A stretch of DNA of 64,000 nt, from the NCBI RefSeq assembly GCF_030651185.1, contig NZ_JAUSCJ010000022.1, forward strand, positions 558,001 to 622,000, in the 5' to 3' direction. Below, piece by piece: positions 1-9,904 of this stretch. The notes beneath the pieces are model-generated. The model did not search any database. It worked only from the letters and a program-made list of their open reading frames with translations, and had not been told where the DNA came from. Origin of the DNA: Phenylobacterium sp. (GTDB taxonomy: Bacteria > Pseudomonadota > Alphaproteobacteria > Caulobacterales > Caulobacteraceae). The first letter of the stretch is position 1; the number at the start of each line of letters is the position of its first letter. A program made the position numbers and the translations under genes.

Positions 1-471
1 GCCGTTGTGCCGGGCGATGATCTGCGGCGCGGTCTCGCCGGCCCAGTCCCAGGTGCCGTGCGCGTCAGCCACCACGGTGACCTTCAGCCCCGCCGCCAGC
101 GCGCCCTTCACGGTGGCGGCCACGCACTGGTCGGTCTGGGCGCCCAGCAGCACCACTTCGCCCGCGCCCTGGGCGTCGATCCAGGCGCCCAGCTGGGGAT
201 TGCTGAAGGCGTCGCCGACGCTCTTGCTGAAGGTGGGTTCGTCCTCGGCCTGGCCCAGGGCCGGCCACACCGGCCAGCCGGGCTTGCCGGGCGCCAGACC
301 GTCACCCGGCTTGCCGTCGTGCCGCACGAAGGCCACCGGATGGCCTGCCGCCCGCGCCCAGGCCATCACCGCCCGCGTCCGCGCCACCAGGGTGTCGGCG
401 TCATGCAGCGGCGGCTCGTTCACCCCGTCGAACATGCCGGTCTGAAGGTCGATGATGAGGATCGGGGTCAT
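1..471 (-). CDS. Isochorismatase-family cysteine hydrolase (3' end outside window)
   Basis: The reading frame opens with ATG at 471 and runs open for 157 codons to the window edge, so the C-terminus is missing. The N-terminus PILIIDLQTGMF carries the family's catalytic Asp (D8). K83 in TFSKSVGDAF and C116 in GAQTDQCVAATV complete the Asp-Lys-Cys triad of isochorismatase-like hydrolases. The family includes nicotinamidases and ureidoacrylate amidohydrolases, and nothing here fixes the substrate. The gene is divergent from the GNAT gene at 539. Family assignment is secure; the specific reaction is not known. Confidence 0.85.
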   Translation of the reverse strand, partial: MTPILIIDLQTGMFDGVNEPPLHDADTLVARTRAVMAWARAAGHPVAFVRHDGKPGDGLAPGKPGWPVWPALGQAEDEPTFSKSVGDAFSNPQLGAWIDAQGAGEVVLLGAQTDQCVAATVKGALAAGLKVTVVADAHGTWDWAGETAPQIIARHNG

Positions 472-538
472 GGCCAGACCATATCGCGGCGCCCCCGGTG
501 ATCAAGCGCCACCGTCGCGTGACACCGCCCCCGGCGCC

Positions 539-1018
539 ATGCACCTTCGCCTCATGACGCCCACCCTCGCCTCCGAAGATCCCCGCGCCCCGGACGTCGC
601 GGAGATGCTCGCTGAACTCGCGGCCTATCTGGAAGACCTCTATCCCGAGGACGAGGACGACCCGCCGGCCCCCTGGACCACAGACAGCCTGGCGGCCTTC
701 GGCGCCTTCCTTGTCGCCCGCATCGACGGCGTCCCCGCGGCCTGCGGCGGCCTGGCCCCCATGGAGGATCCGCAGACCCTGGAGATTGTCCGCATGTACG
801 TCCGCCCCGCCCACCGCGGCCTGGGCCTCGCCGGCCAGATACTGGCGGCCCTGGAGACGGAGGCGCGCGCAAGAGGCGCCACGACGCTCCTGCTCCGCTG
901 CGGCCCGCGGCAGCCCGCGGCGCTCAAGCTTTACGCCCGCACCGGCTACACCCAGCGCGCGGCCTTCGCGCAGCACCGGGAGCACGAGACGAACGTGTTT
1001 CTGGAGAAGGGGCTGTAG
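539..1018 (+). CDS. GNAT-family N-acetyltransferase
   Basis: A 159-residue single-domain protein. The acetyl-CoA pyrophosphate loop is visible as VRPAHRGLGLAGQIL, followed by the helix and the strand RGATTLLLRCG, then the motif ALKLYARTGYTQ near the C-terminus, which is the usual GNAT motif A/B order. The N-terminal part is acidic (YPEDEDD). An ATG at 554 is an alternative start. The acceptor substrate cannot be read from the sequence. It is divergent from the isochorismatase gene and convergent with the DUF2971 gene. Confidence 0.8.
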   Translation: MHLRLMTPTLASEDPRAPDVAEMLAELAAYLEDLYPEDEDDPPAPWTTDSLAAFGAFLVARIDGVPAACGGLAPMEDPQTLEIVRMYVRPAHRGLGLAGQILAALETEARARGATTLLLRCGPRQPAALKLYARTGYTQRAAFAQHREHETNVFLEKGL

Positions 1019-1074
1019 GTGGAGAAGCGAGCAACGAGAACACGGCCCGCGAGAGTGTGTGGCATACGGCTCGG

Positions 1075-1731
1075 CTAATCCCAGAGATCTGCCTTTCTCT
1101 GCCGGATGACATTGAACGACCTAAAGGCCAGTCTTGCCTTTTCCGTCGCCACCTCACCAGCGAGGTCTCCAAGGGCATCAGCCAAGGCGGCTCTCTTGAT
1201 GGTGCATTGAGCGCCAATAATTACTTCGGTCAGCCTCATCTCGTCGTCGAATGGATGAAAATAAAGCGCCCCTTCGGTCTGTGCGACCTCAAGGTCCATG
1301 AACATCCTGATCTCGCGCTCGTAACGCCAGTGCGAATACTTCGTGGATAGCAGCTTGAGGACCGCGCCCTCTCCCATCTCAGCGCGATTGAGTGCTGGGG
1401 TGATGAGGTCTGGATGCAACTTCGCCTGGTAGGTAACTGGCATCAGAAATTTTTCGGGTATGTCGAACCCTAAGCACAACCCTGTGTGATGGTGGGCGTA
1501 GTGGCTCCACTGGACTGGATTTCGCCAGCTGGTGCTAAAGCAAAGCAGTCCGACCTTGCTCGCGATGTCCCTCCTCCATTCGCCAATTGCCCAACGCTTG
1601 TGAGCGGTACTAAGGACCATCGCCCTAAGTTCGAAGGGATCGTTGAGATCCTCAATGGTCGCGATCTTGAGCCGGCGTCGCTGTATGTTTTGAAGCCCAT
1701 ATCCAGCATTGACGAAGTGATAGACACGCAT
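1075..1731 (-). CDS. DUF2971 domain protein
   Basis: A 218-residue protein whose N-terminus (VYHFVNAGYGLQNIQRRRLK followed by LNDPFELR) and middle (LCFSTSWRNPVQWSHYAHHHTGLCLGFD) match the DUF2971 pattern: a short N-terminal beta region, an N-D-P-F-E motif and a W-S-H-Y motif. The function of this family is not established; members often sit in accessory or defence-like islands. Base composition differs from its neighbours: two 60-base rows I counted hold 29 and 34 G/C, while surrounding genes are clearly richer. That suggests horizontal acquisition. It stands alone between the GNAT gene and a degenerate patch. Confidence 0.75.
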   Translation of the reverse strand: MRVYHFVNAGYGLQNIQRRRLKIATIEDLNDPFELRAMVLSTAHKRWAIGEWRRDIASKVGLLCFSTSWRNPVQWSHYAHHHTGLCLGFDIPEKFLMPVTYQAKLHPDLITPALNRAEMGEGAVLKLLSTKYSHWRYEREIRMFMDLEVAQTEGALYFHPFDDEMRLTEVIIGAQCTIKRAALADALGDLAGEVATEKARLAFRSFNVIRQRKADLWD

Positions 1732-1833
1732 CGTCGCGACTCGCTCCCACCAAGCGACTGTGCATCCGATGGGACGAAGTGACGACCTCCCCCCACACGG
1801 CGGCCCGCACCCTGGCCGCCGCGCCGTCGCCCG

Positions 1834-1998
1834 CTAGCTGAGGTCCACGATGGCCACGCGGCGGTTCTGCGCCCGGCCTTCGGGGGTGGTGTTGTCGGCC
1901 ACTGGGGTGGCTTCGCCGTCGGAGATGGTGGCCATGCGGTTCAGGGCGACGCCCTGCTGGCTCATGTAGCGCCGCACCGCCTCGGCCCGGGCTTGGCC
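1834..1998 (-). pseudogene. Remnant of an OmpA-family C-terminal domain
   Basis: The last ~53 codons before the TAG at 1834 read as the end of an OmpA/Pal peptidoglycan-binding domain: RAEAVRRYMSQQGVALNRM, then TPEGRAQNRRVAIVDLS, which is the usual final helix and strand. The preceding two thirds of the domain and any signal peptide are absent. Upstream of about 1998 the frame continues into unrelated Gly/Pro-rich sequence and an interspersed repeat. I read this as a truncated gene rather than a functional small protein. Confidence 0.65.
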
Positions 1999-2056
1999 CT
2001 GGGATCCGGGACCTGGCGCTGGACCGATTTGCTGGCCGCGCATCGGTGACAACACC

Positions 2057-2084
2057 GCTCACCCCGGCGACGGCCGGGACCCAG
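2057..2084. repeat. Interspersed GC-rich palindromic repeat, copy 1
   Basis: CACCCCGGCGACGGCCGGGA begins at 2060 and holds a small dyad (CCCGGC/GCCGGG). The same element, with near-identical sequence, occurs at 10781 and in inverse orientation at 10857, so it is a dispersed intergenic repeat. Here it abuts the broken OmpA end. Confidence 0.7.
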
Positions 2085-2111
2085 AGTCATCATGGACCTT
2101 CGATCAGAACC

Positions 2112-2211
2112 CCGTTCGTGTCGTTCGTGAGGTTCGTGGTTCCATTCTTCCAGCGGCGACGCCGCGGAGGCCCATGAGATTGACCACGAACCTCACGAAC
2201 GACACGAACGG
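2112..2211. repeat. Perfect 29-bp inverted repeat with 42-bp spacer
   Basis: Arms at 2112-2140 and 2183-2211 are exact reverse complements. Each arm is itself built from short iterations of GTTCGTG (for example CGTTCGTGTCGTTCGTGAGG). The spacer is 42 bases and has no reading frame of note. No T-tract follows, so it is not a standard terminator. It may be a mobile or REP-like element end. Confidence 0.8.
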
Positions 2212-2266
2212 TGGATCAGACCTGAGCACCTGAGGTGAGTTCAGGTCCCGGTCGATCAAGTGAAAT

Positions 2267-2426
2267 CCTTCTCCCCTTGCGGGAGAAGGTGGCCTTGCGG
2301 AGCAGGGTCGGATGAGGGGTCGATAGACCTATCGGGCTAGGACGTTTCAAAGTGAACGGAGAGGGGAGCGCGACCCCTCATCCGACCGGTCGCTGACCGG
2401 CCACCTTCTCCCGCAAGGGGAGAAGG
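2267..2426. repeat. Inverted pair of 56-bp REP-like elements
   Basis: Two 56-base elements, 2267-2322 and 2371-2426, lie head to head. Reverse-complementing the second gives the first, except for a variable core of about 11 bases. The outer part CCTTCTCCCCTTGCGGGAGA is itself palindromic (CTCCC..GGGAG), and the inner end is GGTCGGATGAGGGGTCG. I recall this type as a widespread alphaproteobacterial intergenic repeat. The right element ends 5 bases before the stop codon of the DUF559 gene. Confidence 0.8.
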
Positions 2427-2430
2427 GTAT

Positions 2431-2796
2431 CTAGGATTCAGCCAACGGACCCGACAGGTTGGGCGGTTCGCCCAGAGCCCTGCGGATATCATCCATCGCA
2501 AGCTCCGGGTGCTCGTTGATGCGCGTGTTGTCCAATCGCAGCACGCGAAACCCCTGACGCCCCAGCCAGTCATCGCGGGCGATGTCGCGGATCGCGTCAT
2601 GCAAAGGCCCGTCAGCCTCGACAATGAGCCGCCGTTCAAGGCAGACGAAATCGACGACATAGGGCCCGACCGCGACCTGTCGGCGGAACTTCTGGCCGTC
2701 CAGGCGGCGGCCTCGCAGCAGGTCCCACAGCCTGACTTCAGTGTAGAGCGCTCTTGCCCGCAGCGCCCGAGCGCGGGTGGGTTTGGAGGCTGGCAT
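2431..2796 (-). CDS. DUF559 (Vsr-fold endonuclease-like) protein
   Basis: A 121-residue single-domain protein. RARALRARALYTEVRLWDLL, then GQKFRRQVAVGPYVVDFVCLERRLIVEADG and a C-terminal RLDNTRINEH, matches the DUF559 family, which shares the very-short-patch-repair endonuclease fold. The acidic residues in VDFVC and EADG are the expected catalytic positions. ATG at 2796 was chosen; a TTG at 2832 would add 12 residues. The gene ends 5 bases from a REP-like inverted pair. Biological role of stand-alone DUF559 proteins is not established. Confidence 0.8.
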   Translation of the reverse strand: MPASKPTRARALRARALYTEVRLWDLLRGRRLDGQKFRRQVAVGPYVVDFVCLERRLIVEADGPLHDAIRDIARDDWLGRQGFRVLRLDNTRINEHPELAMDDIRRALGEPPNLSGPLAES

Positions 2797-2840
2797 TGGA
2801 CCAGCTTGCCGCAGGAGCTCACCCGCATGCAACGCCCCCG

Positions 2841-4403
<1,563 letters not shown>

Positions 4404-4553
4404 GGGCGGGGGACTCCGGGCGGAATACTATGCCACGACCCAATATGGGGCGACGCCGTCAATCACGAGTAAATTTTGGCGTCTGATATGTCACTATCTT
4501 GTGGGCCGATCACGCCTTCCCCGCGCCCGCCGCCCGGTGCATATCGGCGCCCC

Positions 4554-5705
4554 ATGACCGACAGCCTCACCGCCTTCGCCGCCGAGAAGCTCGATCAGCT
4601 GGAGGGCCGCAGCCTGCGCCGGCGGCTGGTCCCCACCGACCGGATCGACGGGCTCTGGGTGGAGCGGGGCGGGCGGCGGCTACTGTCGTTTTCCTGCAAC
4701 GACTATCTGAACCTGTCGCACCACCCGGCGGTGAAGGCCGCCGCCGTCGCGGCGGTCGAGCGCTACGGCGCGGGCGCCGGGGCTTCGCGGCTGGTGACCG
4801 GCGACCATCCGATCTTCGCCGAGCTCGAGGCCCGGCTGGCGGCCCTGAAGGGCAAGGCGGCCGCCTGCGTCTTCGGCTCCGGCTACCTGGCCAATACCGG
4901 CATCATCCCCACCGTCATGGGGCCAGGCGACCTGATCCTGGCCGATGAGTTGGCCCACGCCTGCATCTGGTCGGGCGCCCAGCTGTCCGGCGCCACGGTG
5001 CTGGCCTTCCGCCACAACGACATGGCCGACCTGGCGGCCCAGCTCGGCGCCCATCGCGGCGCCGCGGCCCGCTGCCTGATCGCCACCGACGGGGTGTTCT
5101 CCATGGACGGCGACCTGGCCCCGCTGGATCAGATCAGCGACCTGGCCCGCGCGCACGACGCCTGGCTGCTGGTGGACGACGCCCACGGCCTGGGCGTGGT
5201 GGGGGAGGGCGGCGCAGGCTCGGGCTCGGTCTATCCCACCGCCCACATCGATCTGGCCATGGGCACCTTCTCCAAGGCGCTGGGCGGCTACGGCGCCTAT
5301 GTCTGCGCGAGCGCCCCGGTCATCGACCTGATCAAGACCCGCGCCCGGACCTTCGTCTATACGACCGGCCTGCCGCCCGCCAACGCCGCCGCCGCCCTGG
5401 CCGCCCTCGACGTGATCGCCGCCGACCCGTCGTTGGTCGGCCGTCCGCTGGCCAACGCGCGGCGCTTCACCCGCGCCCTGAACCTACCGGAGGCCACCTC
5501 CGCCGTGGTTCCCATCCTCATGGGCGAGGCCGACCGCGCGCTGGCTGCCGCCCAATCGCTTGAATCGCAAGGCTTCCTCGCCGTCGCTATCCGCCCCCCA
5601 ACCGTCCCGGCCGGGACCGCCCGCCTGCGCCTGGCCTTCACCGCCGGCCACACCGCGCGGGACATCGACGGTCTGGTGTCGGCCATTGTTGGTCTGGCCG
5701 CATGA
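4554..5705 (+). CDS. bioF: 8-amino-7-oxononanoate synthase
   Basis: A 383-residue PLP enzyme of the alpha-oxoamine synthase family, condensing pimeloyl-[ACP] or pimeloyl-CoA with alanine in biotin synthesis. The PLP lysine is K241 in GTFSKALGGYGAY. The substrate-loop GSGYLANTGI and the cofactor region LLVDDAHGLGVVG are intact. Length equals the family norm. ATG 4554 was chosen over upstream in-frame codons because MTDSLTAFAAEKL is the usual BioF N-terminus. It overlaps bioD by 4 bases (ATGA), so the two are co-translated. bioA and bioB are not in the window. Confidence 0.95.
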   Translation: MTDSLTAFAAEKLDQLEGRSLRRRLVPTDRIDGLWVERGGRRLLSFSCNDYLNLSHHPAVKAAAVAAVERYGAGAGASRLVTGDHPIFAELEARLAALKGKAAACVFGSGYLANTGIIPTVMGPGDLILADELAHACIWSGAQLSGATVLAFRHNDMADLAAQLGAHRGAAARCLIATDGVFSMDGDLAPLDQISDLARAHDAWLLVDDAHGLGVVGEGGAGSGSVYPTAHIDLAMGTFSKALGGYGAYVCASAPVIDLIKTRARTFVYTTGLPPANAAAALAALDVIAADPSLVGRPLANARRFTRALNLPEATSAVVPILMGEADRALAAAQSLESQGFLAVAIRPPTVPAGTARLRLAFTAGHTARDIDGLVSAIVGLAA

Positions 5706-6361
5706 GGGCCGTCTTCATCGCCGGATCCCATACGGATGTGGGAAAAACCTGGGCCGCCTGCGCGATCCTGAAGGCCGCGCGCGTCAAGGGTTGGTCTGTC
5801 GAGGCCTTCAAGCCCGTCGTATCGGGTTATCTTCCATCCGTGGCCGTCACCAGTGATCCCGGACGCCTGCTGGCGGCCCTCGGTCGGGACCTGACCGACC
5901 AGGCCCTGGAGGCCATGTCCCCGCTGCGCTTCGAGGCCGCCCTGTCGCCCCCCATGGCCGCCCGGCTGGAGGGGGTGACCCTGACCCTGGCCGACCTCCT
6001 GGCCGTCTGCCGCCCGGTGTTGGAGCGGCAGACCGCCGACCTGCTTCTGGTGGAGGGCGCCGGCGGCGTGATGAGCCCGATGGCCGAGGACGCCACGGGC
6101 CTGGACCTGCAGCTGGCGCTTGGCCTGCCGACGATCCTGGTGGGCGGCGCCTATCTCGGCGGGGTCAGCCATACGCTTACGGCCCTGGAGGTCCTGCGGT
6201 CACGAGGCCTTGCGGTGCTTGGGATTGTGGTCAGCCAGAGCGCCGATCCCGACGCGCCGGACTTCCCCCAGACGGTGGCCGCCATCGCCCGGTTCGCGGG
6301 CGAGGTCCCGGTCTTGGCCGCCCCCCGCGACGACGAAACCTGGGCCTCAGCCTTGCTCTAG
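5702..6361 (+). CDS. bioD: ATP-dependent dethiobiotin synthetase
   Basis: A 219-residue protein with the modified Walker A GSHTDVGKT (residues 8-16), the substrate Lys in FKPVVSG (K37) and the second nucleotide motif VEGAGGVMSPM. It carboxylates and closes the ureido ring of 7,8-diaminopelargonate. It starts inside the bioF stop codon (ATGA), forming a two-gene operon. Its end overlaps the convergent nhaA by 15 bases. Confidence 0.94.
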   Translation: MRAVFIAGSHTDVGKTWAACAILKAARVKGWSVEAFKPVVSGYLPSVAVTSDPGRLLAALGRDLTDQALEAMSPLRFEAALSPPMAARLEGVTLTLADLLAVCRPVLERQTADLLLVEGAGGVMSPMAEDATGLDLQLALGLPTILVGGAYLGGVSHTLTALEVLRSRGLAVLGIVVSQSADPDAPDFPQTVAAIARFAGEVPVLAAPRDDETWASALL

Positions 6362-7534
6362 ATTGCGCCGCGCCTGGGACCAGACCAGCAACCCCATGCC
6401 CAGGACCATGGACATCAGCGACCCCACGATCACCCCGAGCCGGACCTCGGTCTGGGCCGCCACGTCCCCGGGGCTGAAGGCCAGGGCGCCGATGAACAGG
6501 CTCATGGTGAAGCCCACCCCGCACAGCACCGCCACCCCATAGAGCTCGATCCACTTGGCCCCCGTTGGCCGCCGCGCCAGCTTCAGCCCCATGGCCAGGG
6601 CCGCGGCCCCGAACACGCCCACCTGCTTGCCCACGAACAGCCCCAGCGCCACCCCCAGGGCCACCGGGCTGAACAGCTCCTTCAGCGATAGCCCGCTGAA
6701 GCTGAACCCCGCCGCCGTGAAGGCGAACAGCGGCAGGATCAGGAAGGCCACATAGCCGTGCAGGCTGCCCATGAAGTAGTGCAGCACCCCGCCTTGGCCG
6801 GCGCGGCGCGGCTCGATCGGCACGGTCATGGCCGCGGCCACCCCGGCCAGCGAGGTGTTGATCCCGCTCTTCAGGGTGAAGGCCCAGATCAGCACGAAAC
6901 AGCAGGCGTAGAAGAAGTAGGGCGCGGTCCTCCAGCGCCCCAGCAGGAACATCAGGGCCAGGGTCGATATCGCTCCCCCGAGCGCCAGCAGGTTGACCTT
7001 GGCGGTGAACAGCAGGGCGATCAGCAGCACGGCCGCCAGGTCGTCGGCGATGGCCAGGGTCAGCAGGAAAACCCGCAGCGAGGGCGGCAATCTCTTGCCC
7101 ACGATGGCCAGCGCCGCCAGGGCGAAGGCGATGTCGGTCGCCGTCGTCGTGGGCCACCCCTGCGGTGATCCGCCGGCTCCCAGGTTCAGCGCCAGATAGA
7201 CCCCCGCGGGGACCGCCAGCCCGCCGATCGCCGCCAGGACCGGCAGGGCCAGCCGCCGGGGATTGGACAGTTCGCCCCGCAGGATCTCGAACTTGATCTC
7301 CATCCCCACGACGAAGAAGAAGATGGCCATCAGGCCTTCCTTCACCCAGTCCGTCACCGAGCGGGTTTCGTCGAAGGCGCCCACCTGGATGGTGAACTCG
7401 TGGGAGATGAAGCCGAAATAGTGCTGTGACCACGGGGAGTTGGCCAGGAGCACCGCCGCCAGGGCGGCGACCGCCAGGATCATGCCCGAGGCGGCTTCGG
7501 TCTTCAGGAAATCGAGGGTGATGCGACGCGCCAT
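6347..7534 (-). CDS. nhaA: Na+/H+ antiporter NhaA
   Basis: A 395-residue polytopic inner-membrane protein. The ion-binding aspartates are seen in the paired TLAIADDLAAVLLI motif and in TATDIAFALAALAI; the N-terminus FLKTEAASGMILAVAA and the VGMEIKFEIL segment are typical NhaA. It exchanges two protons for one sodium ion for pH and salt homeostasis. ATG 7534 (MARRITLDF) is preferred over a longer frame starting at 7618 that would run into the selO start. It is convergent with bioD and divergent from selO. Confidence 0.94.
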   Translation of the reverse strand: MARRITLDFLKTEAASGMILAVAALAAVLLANSPWSQHYFGFISHEFTIQVGAFDETRSVTDWVKEGLMAIFFFVVGMEIKFEILRGELSNPRRLALPVLAAIGGLAVPAGVYLALNLGAGGSPQGWPTTTATDIAFALAALAIVGKRLPPSLRVFLLTLAIADDLAAVLLIALLFTAKVNLLALGGAISTLALMFLLGRWRTAPYFFYACCFVLIWAFTLKSGINTSLAGVAAAMTVPIEPRRAGQGGVLHYFMGSLHGYVAFLILPLFAFTAAGFSFSGLSLKELFSPVALGVALGLFVGKQVGVFGAAALAMGLKLARRPTGAKWIELYGVAVLCGVGFTMSLFIGALAFSPGDVAAQTEVRLGVIVGSLMSMVLGMGLLVWSQARRNLEQG

Positions 7535-7616
7535 GGTCGAGCGGTAGCATGGCTGGCGTGACCAGCGCATCACAACCACGCTTGCCGCCGACGGTTTTCG
7601 GCTCCATCTGGCGGTC

Positions 7617-9029
7617 ATGCCCGTCTCGTCCGCCTACCGCCCAGACCCACGCCTGCCCGAGCTCGGCCCTGAGTTCGCCGACCCTGTCGCGGCGGCTGAT
7701 TTTCCCCAGACCCTTCTCCGGTTCCGCAACGACCGGGCCGCCGCCACGGTCGGCCTGGACACCCTGAGCGACGCCGAGTGGGTGGCCCACTTCGGCCGCT
7801 TTCAACCGCTGCCCGGCAACCTCGAAACGCCACTGGCGCAGCGCTATCACGGCCACCAGTTCCGGGTTTACAACCCCGACCTCGGTGACGGTCGCGGCTT
7901 CACCTTCGCCCAACTCAGGGAGGTCGGGACCGACCGCCTGCTGGACCTGGGGACCAAGGGCTCGGGGACCACGCCCTGGTCGCGGGCCGGCGACGGCCGC
8001 CTGACCCTGAAGGGGGGCATGCGCGAGGTGCTGGCCACCGCCATGCTGGAGGCCCTGGGCGTCCCCACCTCGAAGTCCTTCTCCCTGATCGAGACCGGCG
8101 AGGCCCTGGAGCGCGGCGACGAGCCCAGCCCGACGCGGTCTGCGGTCCTGACCCGCCTGTCCCATAGCCACATCCGCTTTGGGACCTTCCAGCGACAGGC
8201 CTTCCTGGAACAACCGCGCGAGATCGTCCGCCTCGTCGACTACGTCATCGAGACCTACTACCCCGAGCTGGACAAGGCCCCCGACCGCACCTCGGCCCTG
8301 CTGACCGCGGTGGTGGAGCGGGCCGGGACACTGGCGGCTTCCTGGATGGCGGCGGGCTTTGTCCACGGGGTGCTGAACACCGACAACATGAACATCACCG
8401 GGGAGAGCTTCGACTACGGCCCCTACCGGTTCCTGCCGCACAACGACCCCAACTTCGTCGCCGCCTACTTCGACAGCCAAGGCCTCTACAGCTTCGGCCG
8501 CCAGCCTGAGGCGGTGTTCTGGAACCTGCAGAATCTGGGCGGCTGCCTCTCCATGGTGGGCGATCAGCAGCCCTTGGTGGACGCCCTGAACGGCTTTGCC
8601 GACGCCTATCGCGGCGGGTTGGCGGCGGCCATGTTGCGCCGCCTCGGCCTCAAGAGCCGGGGCCGGGAGTTGGACGCCGGCCTCGTCAACGCGGCCTTCA
8701 CGGCGTTGGCGGCCGGGGGTGAGGGGCTGCGCTGGGAACCCTTCTTCTTTGACTGGTTCTGCGGCGACGTGGGCCGCGCAATGGCCAGCCCACGCGGCGA
8801 CATCTACGGGGGCCAGCCCTTCGCCGACTTCCGCCGTCGGGTGGCCGAGACTGAGCCCGAGCGGCCCGGCCGTCTGCTCGATCCCTACTTCGCCAAGGCC
8901 GAACCGGAAGAACTGCTGATCGACGAGATCGAGGCCATCTGGGGTGGCATCGCCGACGACGACGACTGGACCGATTTCCACGCCAAGCTGGCGCGGATCG
9001 AGGCCGCCCGGAGGGCCTGGGATCTCTAG
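7617..9029 (+). CDS. selO: Protein adenylyltransferase SelO (YdiU family)
   Basis: A 470-residue pseudokinase-fold enzyme. Family signatures include AQRYHGHQFRVYNPDLGDGR, DLGTKGSGTTPWSR, GGMREVLATAMLEALGVPTS and the metal-binding GVLNTDNMNITGESFDYGPY. SelO proteins transfer AMP to Ser, Thr or Tyr of target proteins, linked to redox homeostasis. Bacterial members usually lack the C-terminal selenocysteine, and none is seen here. The gene is single and convergent with the EamA transporter, which it overlaps by 4 bases. Confidence 0.92.
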   Translation: MPVSSAYRPDPRLPELGPEFADPVAAADFPQTLLRFRNDRAAATVGLDTLSDAEWVAHFGRFQPLPGNLETPLAQRYHGHQFRVYNPDLGDGRGFTFAQLREVGTDRLLDLGTKGSGTTPWSRAGDGRLTLKGGMREVLATAMLEALGVPTSKSFSLIETGEALERGDEPSPTRSAVLTRLSHSHIRFGTFQRQAFLEQPREIVRLVDYVIETYYPELDKAPDRTSALLTAVVERAGTLAASWMAAGFVHGVLNTDNMNITGESFDYGPYRFLPHNDPNFVAAYFDSQGLYSFGRQPEAVFWNLQNLGGCLSMVGDQQPLVDALNGFADAYRGGLAAAMLRRLGLKSRGRELDAGLVNAAFTALAAGGEGLRWEPFFFDWFCGDVGRAMASPRGDIYGGQPFADFRRRVAETEPERPGRLLDPYFAKAEPEELLIDEIEAIWGGIADDDDWTDFHAKLARIEAARRAWDL

Positions 9030-9904
9030 GCGGGCTTTGGCCGGCTGGCCCACTGGGCGAGCACGACCCCGGCCAGGGCCACCGCCGCGCCGACGGCGGG
9101 CCAGGTTCCCAGCAGTTCGTTGAACAGCATCCAGCCCAGGACGGCGGCCACCACGGGCTGAACCAAGACCACAACGGAAGCGGTGGCGGCCGGCAGGCGC
9201 CCCAGCGCCCAGGCGATGGAGCCCTGACCCGCGACGTGCATCAAGCCGAGGCCCGCGCAGGCGGCCCAGCCGCCCATCCCGGCGGGAATGACCTGCTCGC
9301 CCAAGCCCAGGGCCGCCAGCAGCATCAGCGGCGCCCCCACCAGGGTCGACCAGAACATGATCCGGGTCGCCGACATCGACTGCCGGGCGCTGGAAACCAA
9401 GAGGAAATAGATCGAGTACCAAACGGCGGTCGCCGCTGAGAGGGCGTCCCCCAAGGGCGGGTTCACCCCGGTCGAGCCCGCGCCCTTCGTTAAGGCCATG
9501 GTCCAGGCGCCAGCCACCGCGAAGGCCACGGCCAGGAGGAACAGGCGTCTGGGCCGCTGCTTGAGGAAGATCCAGGCGAAGGCCGTCACCAGCACCGGGG
9601 TCAGGTTGGACAGCACTGTCGCCTTGGCCACAGAGGTGTAGGCGATGCCATAGTGCCAGAAGCCGAGATCCAGGGCGAAGGCGACGCCGGCCAGGACAGC
9701 CGCCCGGGGCGCCTTGCCGATGCCGCCGCCGGCTTTCTGAGCCATGACCGCCAGCAGCGGCAGGGCGAAGACCAGACGCCAGAAGCCCGCCGCCGCTGGC
9801 CCCGTCTCCGACAGCCGAACCAGCACCGGGCCGACCCCGATGACGCAGGCGCCCATCAGCAGCATGGCCAGCGCCTTGGCCCGATCCTCTGGCTGGTCGG
9901 TCAA
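9026..9904 (-). CDS. EamA-family (DMT) permease
   Basis: A 292-residue hydrophobic protein with about ten transmembrane segments in two EamA repeats, the second around VLVQPVVAAVLGWMLFNE, a typical EamA end. Such proteins export metabolites or amino acids; the substrate is unknown. It follows gluQ with a 4-base overlap, so it is probably the second gene of that operon. Confidence 0.87.
   Translation of the reverse strand: MTDQPEDRAKALAMLLMGACVIGVGPVLVRLSETGPAAAGFWRLVFALPLLAVMAQKAGGGIGKAPRAAVLAGVAFALDLGFWHYGIAYTSVAKATVLSNLTPVLVTAFAWIFLKQRPRRLFLLAVAFAVAGAWTMALTKGAGSTGVNPPLGDALSAATAVWYSIYFLLVSSARQSMSATRIMFWSTLVGAPLMLLAALGLGEQVIPAGMGGWAACAGLGLMHVAGQGSIAWALGRLPAATASVVVLVQPVVAAVLGWMLFNELLGTWPAVGAAVALAGVVLAQWASRPKPA

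Noticed and set aside
6231-9422. A 1063-codon open frame on the minus strand
   Set aside because: It is antisense to selO and out of frame with nhaA; it has no motif and arises from high third-position GC.
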